This document shows positions 51,522 through 60,909 of a stretch of DNA of 64,000 bases, in pieces. Within the stretch, counting starts at the first letter, position 1, and each line of letters starts with the position of its first letter. Made by a program: the position numbers and the translations under genes. The notes below the pieces were generated by a model, which worked only from the letters and a program-made list of their open reading frames with translations, searched no databases and was not told the DNA's origin. The stretch spans positions 1 through 64,000 of the forward strand of contig NZ_JAOQJY010000001.1 of assembly GCF_025567525.1 (NCBI RefSeq). Direction: 5' to 3'. This DNA comes from Gallintestinimicrobium propionicum (GTDB lineage Bacteria; Bacillota; Clostridia; Lachnospirales; Lachnospiraceae).

Positions 51522-53012
51522 ATGGAAGTTTTGTATAGAAGTACGAGAGGAAATGAAGAGAGCGTGTCGGCATCTAAAGCAATTCTGGAAGGTCTTGCAT
51601 CGGACGGTGGTCTGTTTGTGCCCCAGGCGTTGCCTTCTTTTGATAAAACGCTGGACGAGTTTGCACAGATGGATTATCGCCAGACCGCATATGAAGTGAT
51701 GAAGCTTTTGCTGACGGATTTTACAGAGGAAGAGCTTCGTTATTGCATCGACAAGGCGTACGACGGTAAGTTCGATACGGAGGCGATCGCCCCGTTGGCA
51801 GAAGTGAAAAATGCGTGGTATCTGGAACTGTTCCACGGTCCGACGATCGCGTTTAAGGATATGGCACTTTCGATTCTGCCGTACCTGATGACGACTGCAG
51901 CGAAGAAAAATCAGATCAAAAATGAAATCGTAATTCTGACGGCGACCTCCGGAGATACCGGAAAGGCGGCTCTGGCAGGTTTTGCGGATGTGCCCGGCAC
52001 GAGAATTATGGTCTTTTATCCCAAGGACGGTGTTAGCCCGATTCAGGAAAAACAGATGGTCACCCAGACCGGCGCAAACACCCGCGTGATCGGTATCCAC
52101 GGAAATTTCGATGATGCCCAGTCCGGCGTCAAGAAGCTGTTTGCAGATAAAGAGCTTGCAGCATGGATGGAAGAAAGAGGCTATCAGTTCTCTTCTGCAA
52201 ACTCCATTAACATCGGACGTCTGGTTCCCCAGATCGTTTATTATGTTTATGCATATGCACAGCTTGTAAAAGAAGGACGTATCAAAGCAGGCGAGGAGAT
52301 CAATGTTACTGTTCCGACCGGAAACTTCGGCAATATTTTGGCTGCCTATTATGCAAAAAATATGGGACTGCCGATCAAAAAGCTGATCTGTGCGTCCAAT
52401 GACAATAAAGTATTATATGATTTCTTCCGTACAGGTGCTTATGACAGAAATCGTGATTTTATCCTTACAACGTCCCCGTCGATGGATATTCTGATTTCGA
52501 GCAATCTGGAACGGCTGATTTATCGGATTGCAGGAGAGGATGCTGCATGCAACGCGTCCCTGATGGCGGCGCTTGCAGGTGATGGCAAATATGAAATCAC
52601 TGCAGAGATGAAAGAAAAGCTCGGTGATTTTTACGGAAATTATGCGACACAGGAGGAATGCGCGGCGCAGATCCGCAGCCTGTACGAAGATACCGACTAT
52701 GTGCTCGATCCGCATACCGCGGTTGCAGCAGCGGTTTACAACAAATATAAAGAAGAAACCGGCGACACGACAAAAACTGTGATCGCATCTACTGCAAGTC
52801 CGTATAAATTCACCAGAACCGTGTTGAGTGCTATGGATGAAAAATATGCAGATATGGATGATTTTGCCCTGACGGAAGAATTGGAAAAGATCAGTGGAGT
52901 GAAGATTCCGGATGCGATCACAAAAATCCGCAACGCACCGGTGCTCCATAACATCCAGTGCGAAAAAGATGGCATGAAACAGGCAGTGATGGAGTTTTTG
53001 GAAAAACAATAG
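51522..53012 (+). CDS. thrC: Threonine synthase
   Basis: 496-residue PLP enzyme converting O-phosphohomoserine to threonine. The PLP lysine is Lys112 in FHGPTIAFKDMA; the phosphate-binding loop is TATSGDTGKAAL; NSINIGRLVPQ and the PTGNFGNILA loop are typical of the long (fungal/E. coli-like) ThrC type. AGGAGGAAGC precedes the ATG at 51522. The stop codon TAG lies within the palindrome 53006-53040. No other threonine genes are adjacent. Confidence 0.96.
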   Translation: MEVLYRSTRGNEESVSASKAILEGLASDGGLFVPQALPSFDKTLDEFAQMDYRQTAYEVMKLLLTDFTEEELRYCIDKAYDGKFDTEAIAPLAEVKNAWYLELFHGPTIAFKDMALSILPYLMTTAAKKNQIKNEIVILTATSGDTGKAALAGFADVPGTRIMVFYPKDGVSPIQEKQMVTQTGANTRVIGIHGNFDDAQSGVKKLFADKELAAWMEERGYQFSSANSINIGRLVPQIVYYVYAYAQLVKEGRIKAGEEINVTVPTGNFGNILAAYYAKNMGLPIKKLICASNDNKVLYDFFRTGAYDRNRDFILTTSPSMDILISSNLERLIYRIAGEDAACNASLMAALAGDGKYEITAEMKEKLGDFYGNYATQEECAAQIRSLYEDTDYVLDPHTAVAAAVYNKYKEETGDTTKTVIASTASPYKFTRTVLSAMDEKYADMDDFALTEELEKISGVKIPDAITKIRNAPVLHNIQCEKDGMKQAVMEFLEKQ

Positions 53013-53040
53013 AATGCACGCTCTTCGAGCATTCTATTGT
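53006..53040. repeat. 35-nt palindromic intergenic repeat, copy 3, overlapping the thrC stop
   Basis: ACAATAGAATGC / GCATTCTATTGT (53006-53017, 53029-53040), followed by TCATGAAT. The last thrC codon and stop (CAA TAG) are part of the left arm. A degenerate second copy (AGAATGCGTGCTCTGCGAGC...) continues at 53050-53085. Confidence 0.87.
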
Positions 53041-53112
53041 CATGAATAACAGAATGCGTGCTCTGCGAGCTTTCCAATGGCATAAATCACAAAGAGATGG
53101 ATGATAGAAATG

Positions 53113-53142
53113 ACGGAGAACCTGATGGTTCTCCGTTTTTTG
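53113..53142 (+). terminator. Terminator of thrC
   Basis: ACGGAGAACC-TGAT-GGTTCTCCGT, a perfect 10-bp stem followed by TTTTT. A further inverted repeat GGGGCGGCAGC/GCTGTCGCCCC at about 53158-53187 could terminate the converging citrate synthase transcript. Confidence 0.88.
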
Positions 53143-53289
53143 TGTGCCCGGCAAAGGGGGCGGCAGCATTCTTTGCTGTCGCCCCTTGATTACACAATTG
53201 TAAAAATGTGCGGGCTGTCAACAGTGGGGAAAGCCCGTTTATCTTGATGGTTGAAACTGCATTGACGTTATGGGATCCACTGCGCGCAG

Positions 53290-54666
53290 TTATTTTCTTT
53301 CCGACAGCTCCACATAAGGCTGATCGGTGCAGAGCGTCTTATACGCAGGGCGGATGATCTTGCTATTGGTAGCAAGCTCTTCCATGCGGTGCGCGCTCCA
53401 GCCGACCATACGGGCGATGGCGAAGATCGGGGTGTAGAGCTCCATCGGCAGTCCGAGCATCTTGTATACAAAGCCGGAATAGAAGTCGACGTTGACGCTG
53501 ACGCCCTTGTACATCTGACGTTCTTTGGCGATGACGGCAGGGGCGAGACGCTCTACGCTGTTATAAAGTTCGAATTCATCATGCAGTCCCTTTTCTTCGG
53601 AAAGGCGTTCTACGAAGCCCTTGAAGATGACAGCACGCGGGTCAGATTTGGAGTAAACCGCATGGCCGACGCCGTAGATCAGACCGGCATGGTCGAATGC
53701 GTCCTTGTTGAGCAGGCGTGCGAGGTAACGGCTGATTTCTTCATCGTCTTTCCAGTCGTGTACTTCTTCTTTCATTTCCTCGAACATCTTGACAACCTTG
53801 ATATTTGCGCCGCCGTGGCGGGGACCCTTTAAGGAGCCAATTGCCGCTGCGATAACAGAATAGGTATCGGACAGGGAGGAGGTGACAACCCTCGTGGTAA
53901 AGGATGAGTTATTACCACCGCCATGCTCCATATGCAGAATCAGCGCGATATCGAGGATTTTCGCTTCCAAAGGGGTGTAACTGCTGTCAGGGCGCAGGAT
54001 ATGTAAAATATTTTCCGCCATGGAGAGCGTCTGGGAAGGCTGGTGGATATACAGGCTGTTGCCGTCATGATAGTGGCTGTAGGCCTGGTAGCCGTAGATG
54101 GACAGCATCGGGCAGAGGCTGATGAGCTGCAGGCACTGACGCAGGACGTTTGGCAGGGAAACATCGTCTGCACGGTCGTCGTAGGAATACAGGGTCAGAA
54201 CGCTGCGGGCGAGGGTATTCATCATATCCTTACTGGGGGCTTTCATGATAATATCGCGGACAAAGCTGGTGGGCAGGCTTCGATAGGAATTGAGCAGTCG
54301 GGAAAAGGATTCCAGCTCCTCCTTGTTAGGAAGCTTGTTAAACAACAGCAGATAAGTTACCTCATCGAAGCCGAAACGGTTGTCTTTGCTAAAGCCGCGC
54401 ACGAGATCTTCCACGTTGTAGCCGCGGTAAAACAGCTGCCCATGTGCGGGAACAGCTTCGCCGTTTACGATTTTGGTGGCGCGCACGTCAGAAATATTGG
54501 TGAGTCCTGCGAGGACGCCTTTGCCGTTTAAATCCCGCAGACCGCGTTTGACGTCGTACTGTGTGTAGAGCTCAGGCGCAATGGAGCCTGCCTGCTCACT
54601 CATTTTTGCAAGCGCAAGGATTTCGGATGTAATATCGGAAAAATTATTCGTAACCTGAAGTTCCAT
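53290..54666 (-). CDS. gltA: Citrate synthase
   Basis: 458-residue citrate synthase condensing acetyl-CoA and oxaloacetate. Key motifs are the active-site HMEHGGGNNSSFTTRV, the GPRHGGANIKVV block with its histidine, GVGHAVYSKSDPRA, and VNVDFYSGFVYKMLGLP with the catalytic aspartate, followed by IFAIARMVGWSAHRMEE. The protein has an N-terminal extension of about 60 residues compared with short bacterial enzymes, as in other clostridial long-type synthases. The start at 54666 has AAAGGCGG upstream; the frame continues further but lacks a plausible start there. The 395-base gap before pepP (54667-55061) holds its leader and promoter and a MITE end fragment. Confidence 0.94.
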   Translation of the reverse strand: MELQVTNNFSDITSEILALAKMSEQAGSIAPELYTQYDVKRGLRDLNGKGVLAGLTNISDVRATKIVNGEAVPAHGQLFYRGYNVEDLVRGFSKDNRFGFDEVTYLLLFNKLPNKEELESFSRLLNSYRSLPTSFVRDIIMKAPSKDMMNTLARSVLTLYSYDDRADDVSLPNVLRQCLQLISLCPMLSIYGYQAYSHYHDGNSLYIHQPSQTLSMAENILHILRPDSSYTPLEAKILDIALILHMEHGGGNNSSFTTRVVTSSLSDTYSVIAAAIGSLKGPRHGGANIKVVKMFEEMKEEVHDWKDDEEISRYLARLLNKDAFDHAGLIYGVGHAVYSKSDPRAVIFKGFVERLSEEKGLHDEFELYNSVERLAPAVIAKERQMYKGVSVNVDFYSGFVYKMLGLPMELYTPIFAIARMVGWSAHRMEELATNSKIIRPAYKTLCTDQPYVELSERK

Positions 54667-54850
54667 GGAAATACCGCCTTTCTGAAAATAATATATGGCT
54701 GTACCGATGCAAAAGAAAAAGGATGCTTGCTGTGCAAAGGACAGCCGGAACATACATAGAAATGAGGATATGTCTGAAAATAGACATGACAGCTGAAATT
54801 CGTCGAATACCATTGTGCTTTTGTACCGGAATTTGCTGATTTTATAGTAA

Positions 54851-54880
54851 ATTATAGCACGAGTACAGGAACGGAAACAA
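54851..54880 (-). promoter_or_regulatory. Promoter of citrate synthase with a long leader
   Basis: On the minus strand TTGTTT, 18 bases, TATAAT (54851-54856). The predicted untranslated leader is about 175 bases, unusually long for this window. Confidence 0.6.
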
Positions 54881-54917
54881 GAAAAAAACAAAAAGTTTAG
54901 AATAAGTTTACAATTTT

Positions 54918-54941
54918 GCGAATGGCGCGTGCGAACTGTAA
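54918..54941 (-). repeat. Solo MITE end fragment
   Basis: This 24-base stretch, ending GCGAACTGTAA, matches the left end of the MITE at 50343-50366 (reverse complement) at 22 of 24 positions. TTTACAATTTTGCG just upstream might be a decayed partner end. Confidence 0.6.
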
Positions 54942-55061
54942 TCGAGTGTGAAATCAATGAAAAGAGCCTTAAAAAATCTTATGACAAGTTCTTGCGCGGT
55001 ATGTGCTGTTGTGATAGATTTTTGGTAGTGCCAAAATCTCCGGCACATGGAGGAAATACAA

Positions 55062-56861
55062 ATGGTCAATCAGAAGATACAGGATCGTCTGGCAGCGCTG
55101 CGGGCGGTCATGAAGAAAAACGGCGTAGACTGGTACATGGTTCCCACAGCGGATTTTCACAATTCGGAATATGTGGACGCTTATTTTAAGGTAAGAGAAT
55201 ATTTATGCAACTTTTCCGGATCAAACGGAACGCTGATCGTCGGAATGGACGAAGCTGGTCTGTGGACGGATGGCAGATATTTTATCCAGGCGGAGCGGGA
55301 GCTTACAGGAACCGGAGTTACTTTATACCGGATGCTGGAGGACAACGTTCCGACGAAGGAAGAATTTTTACAGCAGAAGATGGAAAACGGTCAAACACTT
55401 GGCTTTGATGGTCGTGTCGTCGATACGAGATTTGGTTTGAAGCTGGAAAAAGACCTGGCGGACAAGCAGATTAAAATCGTGTATGGCAAAGATCTCGCAG
55501 ATGAAGTCTGGACGGACAGACCGGCACTTCCGTGCCATCCGGTTCTGGTTCCGGACGAGGCGCTGTTTGGACAGAATGTTTCCGAAAAGCTGGCTGCAGT
55601 TCGTAAAGATATGGCAGCTCACGGCGCGTCCGGTCTGTTTTTGAGCAAGCTGGACGATCTGATGTGGCTGTTGAATATCCGCGGCGCGGATGTGGAATGC
55701 AATCCGGTTGCATTGTCCTATGCGTATCTGACACAGGATGAGTGCCATTTCTTTCTCCAGGATGGGGAAGTGACGGATGTGTTAAAAGCGCATGCGGCGA
55801 AGTATCACATTACCCTGCATCCGTATGAAGAGGCGGCAGAGTGGATGGAGTCCTGTGCGATCACAGGCAGCGTGATGTGCGATGAAGGCAACGTCAGCTA
55901 CGCTTTTTATAAGATTTTGGAAAACCGTGCAGAAGTGGTCGATGCAGCGAATCCGACAGAGCTGTTAAAGGCGGTCAAAAATGAAACCGAGCTGGAAAAT
56001 ATGCAAGAGGTCTATTTAAAAGACAGCGCGGCGGTCTGCAAGTTTATTTACTGGGTCAAGAAAAATGTTGGTAAAATTCCGATGACGGAGTATTCCGCTG
56101 CGATGTATCTGGATCATCTGCGCAGTGAGATCGACGGTTATCTGGATCTTTCCTTTCCAACGATCAGCGCTTATGGGACAAATGCAGCGATGATGCATTA
56201 TGAGGCGACCGAGGACAACTGCGCAGCGCTTGCGCCGGAAGGTATGCTTTTGGTGGATTCCGGCGGTCAGTATCTTGGCGGTACGACGGATGTGACGAGA
56301 ACGATCGTGTTGGGGCCGGTTTCCCAGACGATCAAGGAGCATTACACAGCGGTCGCAAAGGGCATGCTGCAGCTGACAGACGCGAAATTTTTGTACGGCT
56401 GCACCGGCAGAAACCTGGATATTCTGGCACGTCAGCCCATGTGGGATCAGAACATCGACTATAAATGCGGAACCGGTCACGGCGTCGGTTATATTTTGAA
56501 TGTCCATGAGGGACCCCAGGGCATCCGCTGGCGTTTCACCGGCAATCAAAAAGAAGTGCCGATCGAAGCAGGGATGGATGTGACAAATGAGCCCGGTATT
56601 TATATCGAAGGAAGCCACGGTATCCGAATTGAAAATGTGATGGTTGCCAGAAACGGCGTGAAAAACGGAGATGGACAGTTCATGTATTTCGATACGCTGA
56701 CCTGGGCACCGATCGATCTGGATGCCATCGATGTTTCTGTGATGGAGAGAAAAGATATTGAGCGGTTAAACCGTTATCACGCACAGGTGCGCGAAAAAAT
56801 GACGCCTTATTTGAACGAAGAAGAGGCGGCATGGCTCAAAGAAGCGACACGGGAGATTTAA
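55062..56861 (+). CDS. Xaa-Pro aminopeptidase (M24B, aminopeptidase P, long type)
   Basis: 599-residue metallopeptidase removing N-terminal residues before proline. Two creatinase-like N-terminal domains (residues ~1-310) precede the C-terminal pita-bread domain with metal ligands in LLVDSGGQYLGGTTDVTRT, GTGHGVGYILNVHEG, TNEPGIY and HGIRIENV. This is the long XPNPEP1-like form rather than the ~360-residue PepP/YpdF form. GGAGG eight bases upstream supports ATG 55062 over 55047. Closed by a strong terminator. Confidence 0.93.
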   Translation: MVNQKIQDRLAALRAVMKKNGVDWYMVPTADFHNSEYVDAYFKVREYLCNFSGSNGTLIVGMDEAGLWTDGRYFIQAERELTGTGVTLYRMLEDNVPTKEEFLQQKMENGQTLGFDGRVVDTRFGLKLEKDLADKQIKIVYGKDLADEVWTDRPALPCHPVLVPDEALFGQNVSEKLAAVRKDMAAHGASGLFLSKLDDLMWLLNIRGADVECNPVALSYAYLTQDECHFFLQDGEVTDVLKAHAAKYHITLHPYEEAAEWMESCAITGSVMCDEGNVSYAFYKILENRAEVVDAANPTELLKAVKNETELENMQEVYLKDSAAVCKFIYWVKKNVGKIPMTEYSAAMYLDHLRSEIDGYLDLSFPTISAYGTNAAMMHYEATEDNCAALAPEGMLLVDSGGQYLGGTTDVTRTIVLGPVSQTIKEHYTAVAKGMLQLTDAKFLYGCTGRNLDILARQPMWDQNIDYKCGTGHGVGYILNVHEGPQGIRWRFTGNQKEVPIEAGMDVTNEPGIYIEGSHGIRIENVMVARNGVKNGDGQFMYFDTLTWAPIDLDAIDVSVMERKDIERLNRYHAQVREKMTPYLNEEEAAWLKEATREI

Positions 56862-56891
56862 GGCGGGCAGGAAACACTCAGAAGGAACAGT

Positions 56892-56930
56892 AGGCAGGAC
56901 ATTTTGAAAAAGAGGTCCTGCCTGTTTTTT
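56892..56930 (+). terminator. Terminator of the aminopeptidase P gene
   Basis: AGGCAGGAC (56892-56900) pairs with GTCCTGCCT (56915-56923), followed by GTTTTTT. Confidence 0.9.
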
Positions 56931-56999
56931 ATCGTATAGGAAAGTACAGTTTACAAGGGACTACACAGAGTAGGTATCTGACGGGAGGGGTTCCGCCCG

Positions 57000-58510
57000 T
57001 CAGATTTTCCATGTGATGTTCAAGCTGTCGCTTGTAGCGGCTATGGTGGTAATCATTAAATCCACCACCCGCCGCTTGTCGTCAAAGGATACATTCTCCC
57101 AAGTGTCGAGGTAGCCGGAAATCTGGCTGACTTGTTCCGGGCTAATGGCTTCCACCGTTAGTTCCGCTATCCTCGCCAGAAGTTCCTGCTTGCGTCCGTC
57201 CAGTTCCGCTATCTTCACATTCACATAGGAGAGCAGCACATTGTTTGCGCCCGTCAGACTGTCCACCAGCTTTTCAATCTCGCTGTCCACATGGGCAAGC
57301 TCCACTTGCAGGGCGGCAATTTTAGGGTTTGCCTTTGCCGCTTTCTTTCTGCCTGTCAGCGTCTTGTAGCTTGCCAGTTTCTTTACCATCTGCTGATAAA
57401 CAACCGTTTCCAGTTCCGAAGTGATGATTTTCCCGCACCCGGCACAGCTTTTATTGTCCAGCCGTTTTGTGCAGCGGAGATATTGCTTCCTCACAGGATT
57501 GTTAATGCTCATAAGGGCATACCCGCAGTTCCCGCACTTGATTTTTCCCGCCAGCCATGTGTGGGTGGCTTTCCGGGCAGACTGGATTTTCATGTTGTTC
57601 ATCAGCTTCTTACGACAGGTCAGCCAGATGTCGGAGGGGACAATGCCCTCATGGGGAGCCAGTACCAGCATTTGGTCTTTCAAGTCGTTCTTCTTGCTGG
57701 GCTTCACATCCCGCCCTTGATACAGATAGCAGCTGTTCATGCCAGTAAAATCGGCAGCGTCATTGACAATGACCGTCCCTTGACTTTTGAAAAATTCGTA
57801 CACATCAAGGTCTGCCTGCACATAGACAGGATTGCGTAACATCTGCGCCAGCGTGGGCGTATCAGCTCTTTGCCATGGAACAAAATCCCCTGTTCCGCAA
57901 AGTACCGGGTAATGTCCCCGTAGGAGGTTGTGGGCTGGGCATACATCTCAAACATCAGCCGGATATTTGCTGCTTCGTCCGGGTTTACCACCAGCTTCTT
58001 TGTGTTGATACCGTCCATCTTAATCGGCTCTGTATGGAAGCCGTAAGGGGCTTTCCCGCCCATCTTGAAGCCCCGCTGACTGCGGGAGTAGTAAGCGTCC
58101 GTCACCCGCTTCTGTATCGTTTCCCGTTCAAGCTGGGCGAACACGATACAGATATTCAGCATAGCCCGCCCCATCGGGGTGGAGGTGTCAAACTTCTCCG
58201 TAGAGGACACAAACTCCACTTCGTACTTTTGGAAGAAGTCCATCATCTTCGCAAAGTCGAGAATGGAACGGCTGATGCGGTCGAGCTTGTAAACCACCAC
58301 TTTCCGCACAAGGCCGCTTTCAATATCCCGCATAAGCTGTTGGAATTGTGGACGCTCCGTATTTTTCCCGGAATACCCTTTGTCCTTGTACTCTTTGCAG
58401 TTCCCGCCTTTCAATTCGTATTTGCAAAACTCAATCTGGCTTTCAATGGAAATGCTGTCCTTTTTGTCTACCGATTGTCTTGCATAGATTGCGTCTATTC
58501 GATTGTTCAT
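57000..58510 (-). pseudogene. Large serine recombinase, interrupted by a frameshift
   Basis: The N-terminal part (58510 down to about 57858) is the resolvase/invertase catalytic domain with Ser13 in YARQSVDKKD, followed by VVYKLDRISRS and the recombinase domain. The C-terminal part (from about 57857 down to 57000) continues the same protein in another frame: LRNPVYVQADLDVYEFFK, a zinc ribbon with CGNCGY and CAGCG, and a coiled coil. One base appears missing in the GGG run at 57855-57857 (CCC on the coding strand); adding it back gives a single 503-residue reading frame. Intact relatives catalyse excision and integration of such elements. It is a pseudogene unless the missing base is a sequencing error. 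Confidence 0.88.
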
Positions 58511-58604
58511 ATTGTCGCTCCTTTTCTTAAAAAAGAAACGGAGCTGCTGACACCTTTATTATACCGCCAGCAGCCCCGCAAATCAACGATGGCTTCGGAA
58601 AACC

Positions 58605-58796
58605 TTATGCCCCGGCTTCCTCACTCTGCCGTTTGTCGGCATACTTGCGGAATACCTCATAAAGCTGCTGTTTCAGCTCCCGGCGTTTTGCCGCTTCCTG
58701 CTCCGGCGTGAACACCGGGGAGAGATTTTCCAGCGTGATTTCCTTTCCTTGAAAAGTCACGACTTCGGTTTCTTTCTTGTATCTGATATGCTCCAT
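58605..58796 (-). CDS. Small conserved element protein, function unknown
   Basis: 63-residue protein beginning MEHIRYKKETEVVTFQGKEI and ending in a charged helix with QLYEVFRKYADKRQ. ACGGAGG upstream supports 58796 as start. It lies just upstream of the recombinase and downstream of the relaxase on the same strand, so it may be coexpressed as a recombination or transfer accessory; I recognise no domain. Confidence 0.6.
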   Translation of the reverse strand: MEHIRYKKETEVVTFQGKEITLENLSPVFTPEQEAAKRRELKQQLYEVFRKYADKRQSEEAGA

Positions 58797-58866
58797 AGTA
58801 CCTCCGTATTTAATTTTCAAAGTGCAGTGCCGCCATGCTGCGGCGTGAAATGTTTTCTGTCATCAA

Positions 58867-59805
58867 TCACCTCTCCTTTGTGTGCTGCTGCCGTTTCAGT
58901 TCTGCCAGCACCTCCGGCGGGATACGGTCTACCAGCCGCTGAATGTCTTTCAGCTCGCTTTCCAGCTTTGCCCGTTCCATCGTATCTTTCATCTTGCCTT
59001 TTTCACTGGCTTTTGCTCTGGCTTCCAACTGTTCATTTTCTGCTAAAAGGTCGTTTATTGTGACCTTGTATTTTTTGAGCTGACCAGAGAAATTCTCCAT
59101 CTGCGGAAACCACTTTTTCAGCAGGGAGAGGGCTTCCTCTTTCTTCTTTCCGGCGTTGAACGGGGTAATACCGTCCAGCGTGGCTTCAATGGCTCTTGCC
59201 TGTTTGGAGAGATTGACCGCCTGCTTGAACAAACGGGTGGGGATATGCTTCCTGCCTGTCTTGCTGGCACTTTCCCCACGCTCCAAGTCGGGATATTTCT
59301 CCACCATATAGGCGTGAAAATCGTCCTGCCATTTTGTGAGGCTGGCTCTGTTCCCAATAATCTCCTTTGCACACAGGCGGTTGTCCTCTGTCAGCGGGAC
59401 AAAGACCAAATGCAGGTGGGGCGTTTTCTCGTCCATGTGTACCACCGCCGACACGATATTTTCTTTCTCTACCCGCCCGATTAAGAAATCAGCCGCCCTC
59501 TGGAAAAATTCCTGTATCTCCTTTGGGGACTTCTTCTTGAAAAATTCCGGGCTGGCGGTAATCAGCGTATCCACAAACCGGGTACTGTCCTTACGGGTAC
59601 GGCAGCCTGCCTGTTCAATACGGTTCTGTATAAAGTGGTAGTACCTGCCCTCTGGCTTAACGATATGGAAGTTGTACTTGCTCCGGCTGGTGTCAATGTC
59701 GGGATTGCTGGCGTACTGTTCCTTTTGCCGTTCGTGATGGGCTTCCAGCGGTCTTGCCGGATTGCCCTTGTGCTTTTCAAATCGCAAAATTGCGTGTTGT
59801 GCCAT
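58867..59805 (-). CDS. MobV (Pre/Mob)-family relaxase
   Basis: 312-residue mobilization protein. The metal-binding histidine motif is VVHMDEKTPHLHLVF (HxDExxPHxH) near residue 125. The N-terminal FEKHKGN and ERQKEQYASNPDIDTSRS regions fit the Pre/Mob family, and the C-terminus (~235-312) is a coiled coil. Such relaxases nick an oriT and pilot the strand into a recipient using another element's conjugation machinery. The 183-base space 59806-59988 before it is where an oriT would be expected; no clear nick motif was identified. Appears intact. Confidence 0.88.
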   Translation of the reverse strand: MAQHAILRFEKHKGNPARPLEAHHERQKEQYASNPDIDTSRSKYNFHIVKPEGRYYHFIQNRIEQAGCRTRKDSTRFVDTLITASPEFFKKKSPKEIQEFFQRAADFLIGRVEKENIVSAVVHMDEKTPHLHLVFVPLTEDNRLCAKEIIGNRASLTKWQDDFHAYMVEKYPDLERGESASKTGRKHIPTRLFKQAVNLSKQARAIEATLDGITPFNAGKKKEEALSLLKKWFPQMENFSGQLKKYKVTINDLLAENEQLEARAKASEKGKMKDTMERAKLESELKDIQRLVDRIPPEVLAELKRQQHTKER

Positions 59806-59988
59806 GAAACTCCTTTCCCCATTCCGTTCCTTTCCGGGACTTCTCCACAGGAAAATCCAGCAGAAAATATCTCGGATCGGAAGGGAATGGATAGAATATA
59901 AATCAATATTTTTATCTCTGTATTTCTATATACCGTCCGGTTTCCGTACTTCAAGAGAATTGATTATCGTACTTGTGGAGTGCGGTTT

Positions 59989-60384
59989 TCAGTCCGACCG
60001 CGTTCCATAACCGGATTTCTTGAAGTCGGTGTTTGGAACCGCTTCGTAGGATTTTGGGTAAATGCGGTTGGGTTTTCCACAGCCCTGCTTCTGAATCTCT
60101 ATCAGTCCGGCGTATTGCAACTCCCGCAGGGTGTTGACCGCTTTCTGCCGCCCGCAGTGGAGCAGCTCCACTACCTCGTTGATGGGATAGTAGAGGTAAA
60201 TGCGCCCATATTCGTCCGCCCAGCCGTTTTTCCGGGACAGGTCTGTCCGGCGCAGGATAAAGGCATACAGTACCTTTGCTTCGTTGGACAGGGGCGTGAA
60301 TGTGGGGGCTTCAAAAAGGAAATTGGGAAGCCGGGTAAAGCTGACCGCCTTTTCCGGCTGATGGATATAAATGGTGTTTGTCAT
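59989..60384 (-). pseudogene. RepA_N-type replication initiator, truncated
   Basis: 131 residues remain: TIYIHQPEKAVSFTRLPNFLFE and the winged-helix RepA_N domain with LSNEAKVLYAFILRRTDLS and NEVVELLHCGRQKAVNTLRELQ. The domain is complete, but the frame stops soon after (GYGTRSD). Continuing past the stop, a neighbouring frame reads RTENRTPQVR, a stop, then KYGNRTVYRNTEI, which resembles the low-complexity linker of longer relatives, so a frameshift and stop have accumulated. The C-terminal domain found in full-length initiators is not present before the relaxase gene. Confidence 0.72.
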
Positions 60385-60495
60385 ATCGTGTTTTGTGGAC
60401 GGTTAGAAGCCCGTTTCCGGGGGTAGACAGTACTTTCTATTGCCTGCCCCTGTTCTGTGCTTGCAAAGCCTTGTAAATCAAGGACTTTTCAGCCC

Positions 60496-60909
60496 CTAAC
60501 TGTCCACACAAGACCTCCTTTTCCGTTCACTTTCTGTTTTCTGCCGCCTGTGAACTACGGCGGCACAATCGAGACAGTATTTCGCCCGGTTGGACTTTGG
60601 GACAAACACTCTGCCGCAGATCGCACAGCGTTTCAGCTCCTTATCCCGGAAAATCTCCGCTTCCAGCGTTCCGATTTGCGGCAAGACCGACCAGCGGAAC
60701 CACTTACAGCAGACCGAGAAAGAAATAGTCTGGGGGCAGGTGTGGGTGTCCCCATCGTCAAGGAGCATACAGTTCCCATCCTCATAACAGCAGCACTCCC
60801 GGCAGATCAGGGCGTTTGCCTGTTTCCTCTGTGCCGGTGTCATGCGGTAAAGGGAACCGTCCTGCCTGCGCTCTATGGGCGGCAGTCGTTTATATGGGTT
60901 CTCTCTCAT
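60496..60909 (-). CDS. Cysteine-rich VLP-domain protein
   Basis: 137-residue protein with cysteine sets ICRECCCYEDGNC, HTCPQTI, CCKWF and a C-terminal zinc-ribbon CAICGRVF...KYCLDCA. These are features of the cysteine-rich VLP family that accompanies RepA_N/MobV elements in Firmicutes. GGAGGGAACAC upstream fixes the start at 60909. Role unknown; zinc binding is inferred. The 337 bases between this start and the next gene (60910-61246) contain the divergent control region and no other gene that I can support. Confidence 0.75.
   Translation of the reverse strand: MRENPYKRLPPIERRQDGSLYRMTPAQRKQANALICRECCCYEDGNCMLLDDGDTHTCPQTISFSVCCKWFRWSVLPQIGTLEAEIFRDKELKRCAICGRVFVPKSNRAKYCLDCAAVVHRRQKTESERKRRSCVDS

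Noticed and set aside
57291..58711. Plus-strand frames across the recombinase
   Set aside because: Antisense shadows of the recombinase, whose domains are clear on the minus strand.
59562..59954. 130-codon minus frame between relaxase and RepA
   Set aside because: Overlaps the relaxase start; its first part is RepA linker out of frame, not a separate gene.
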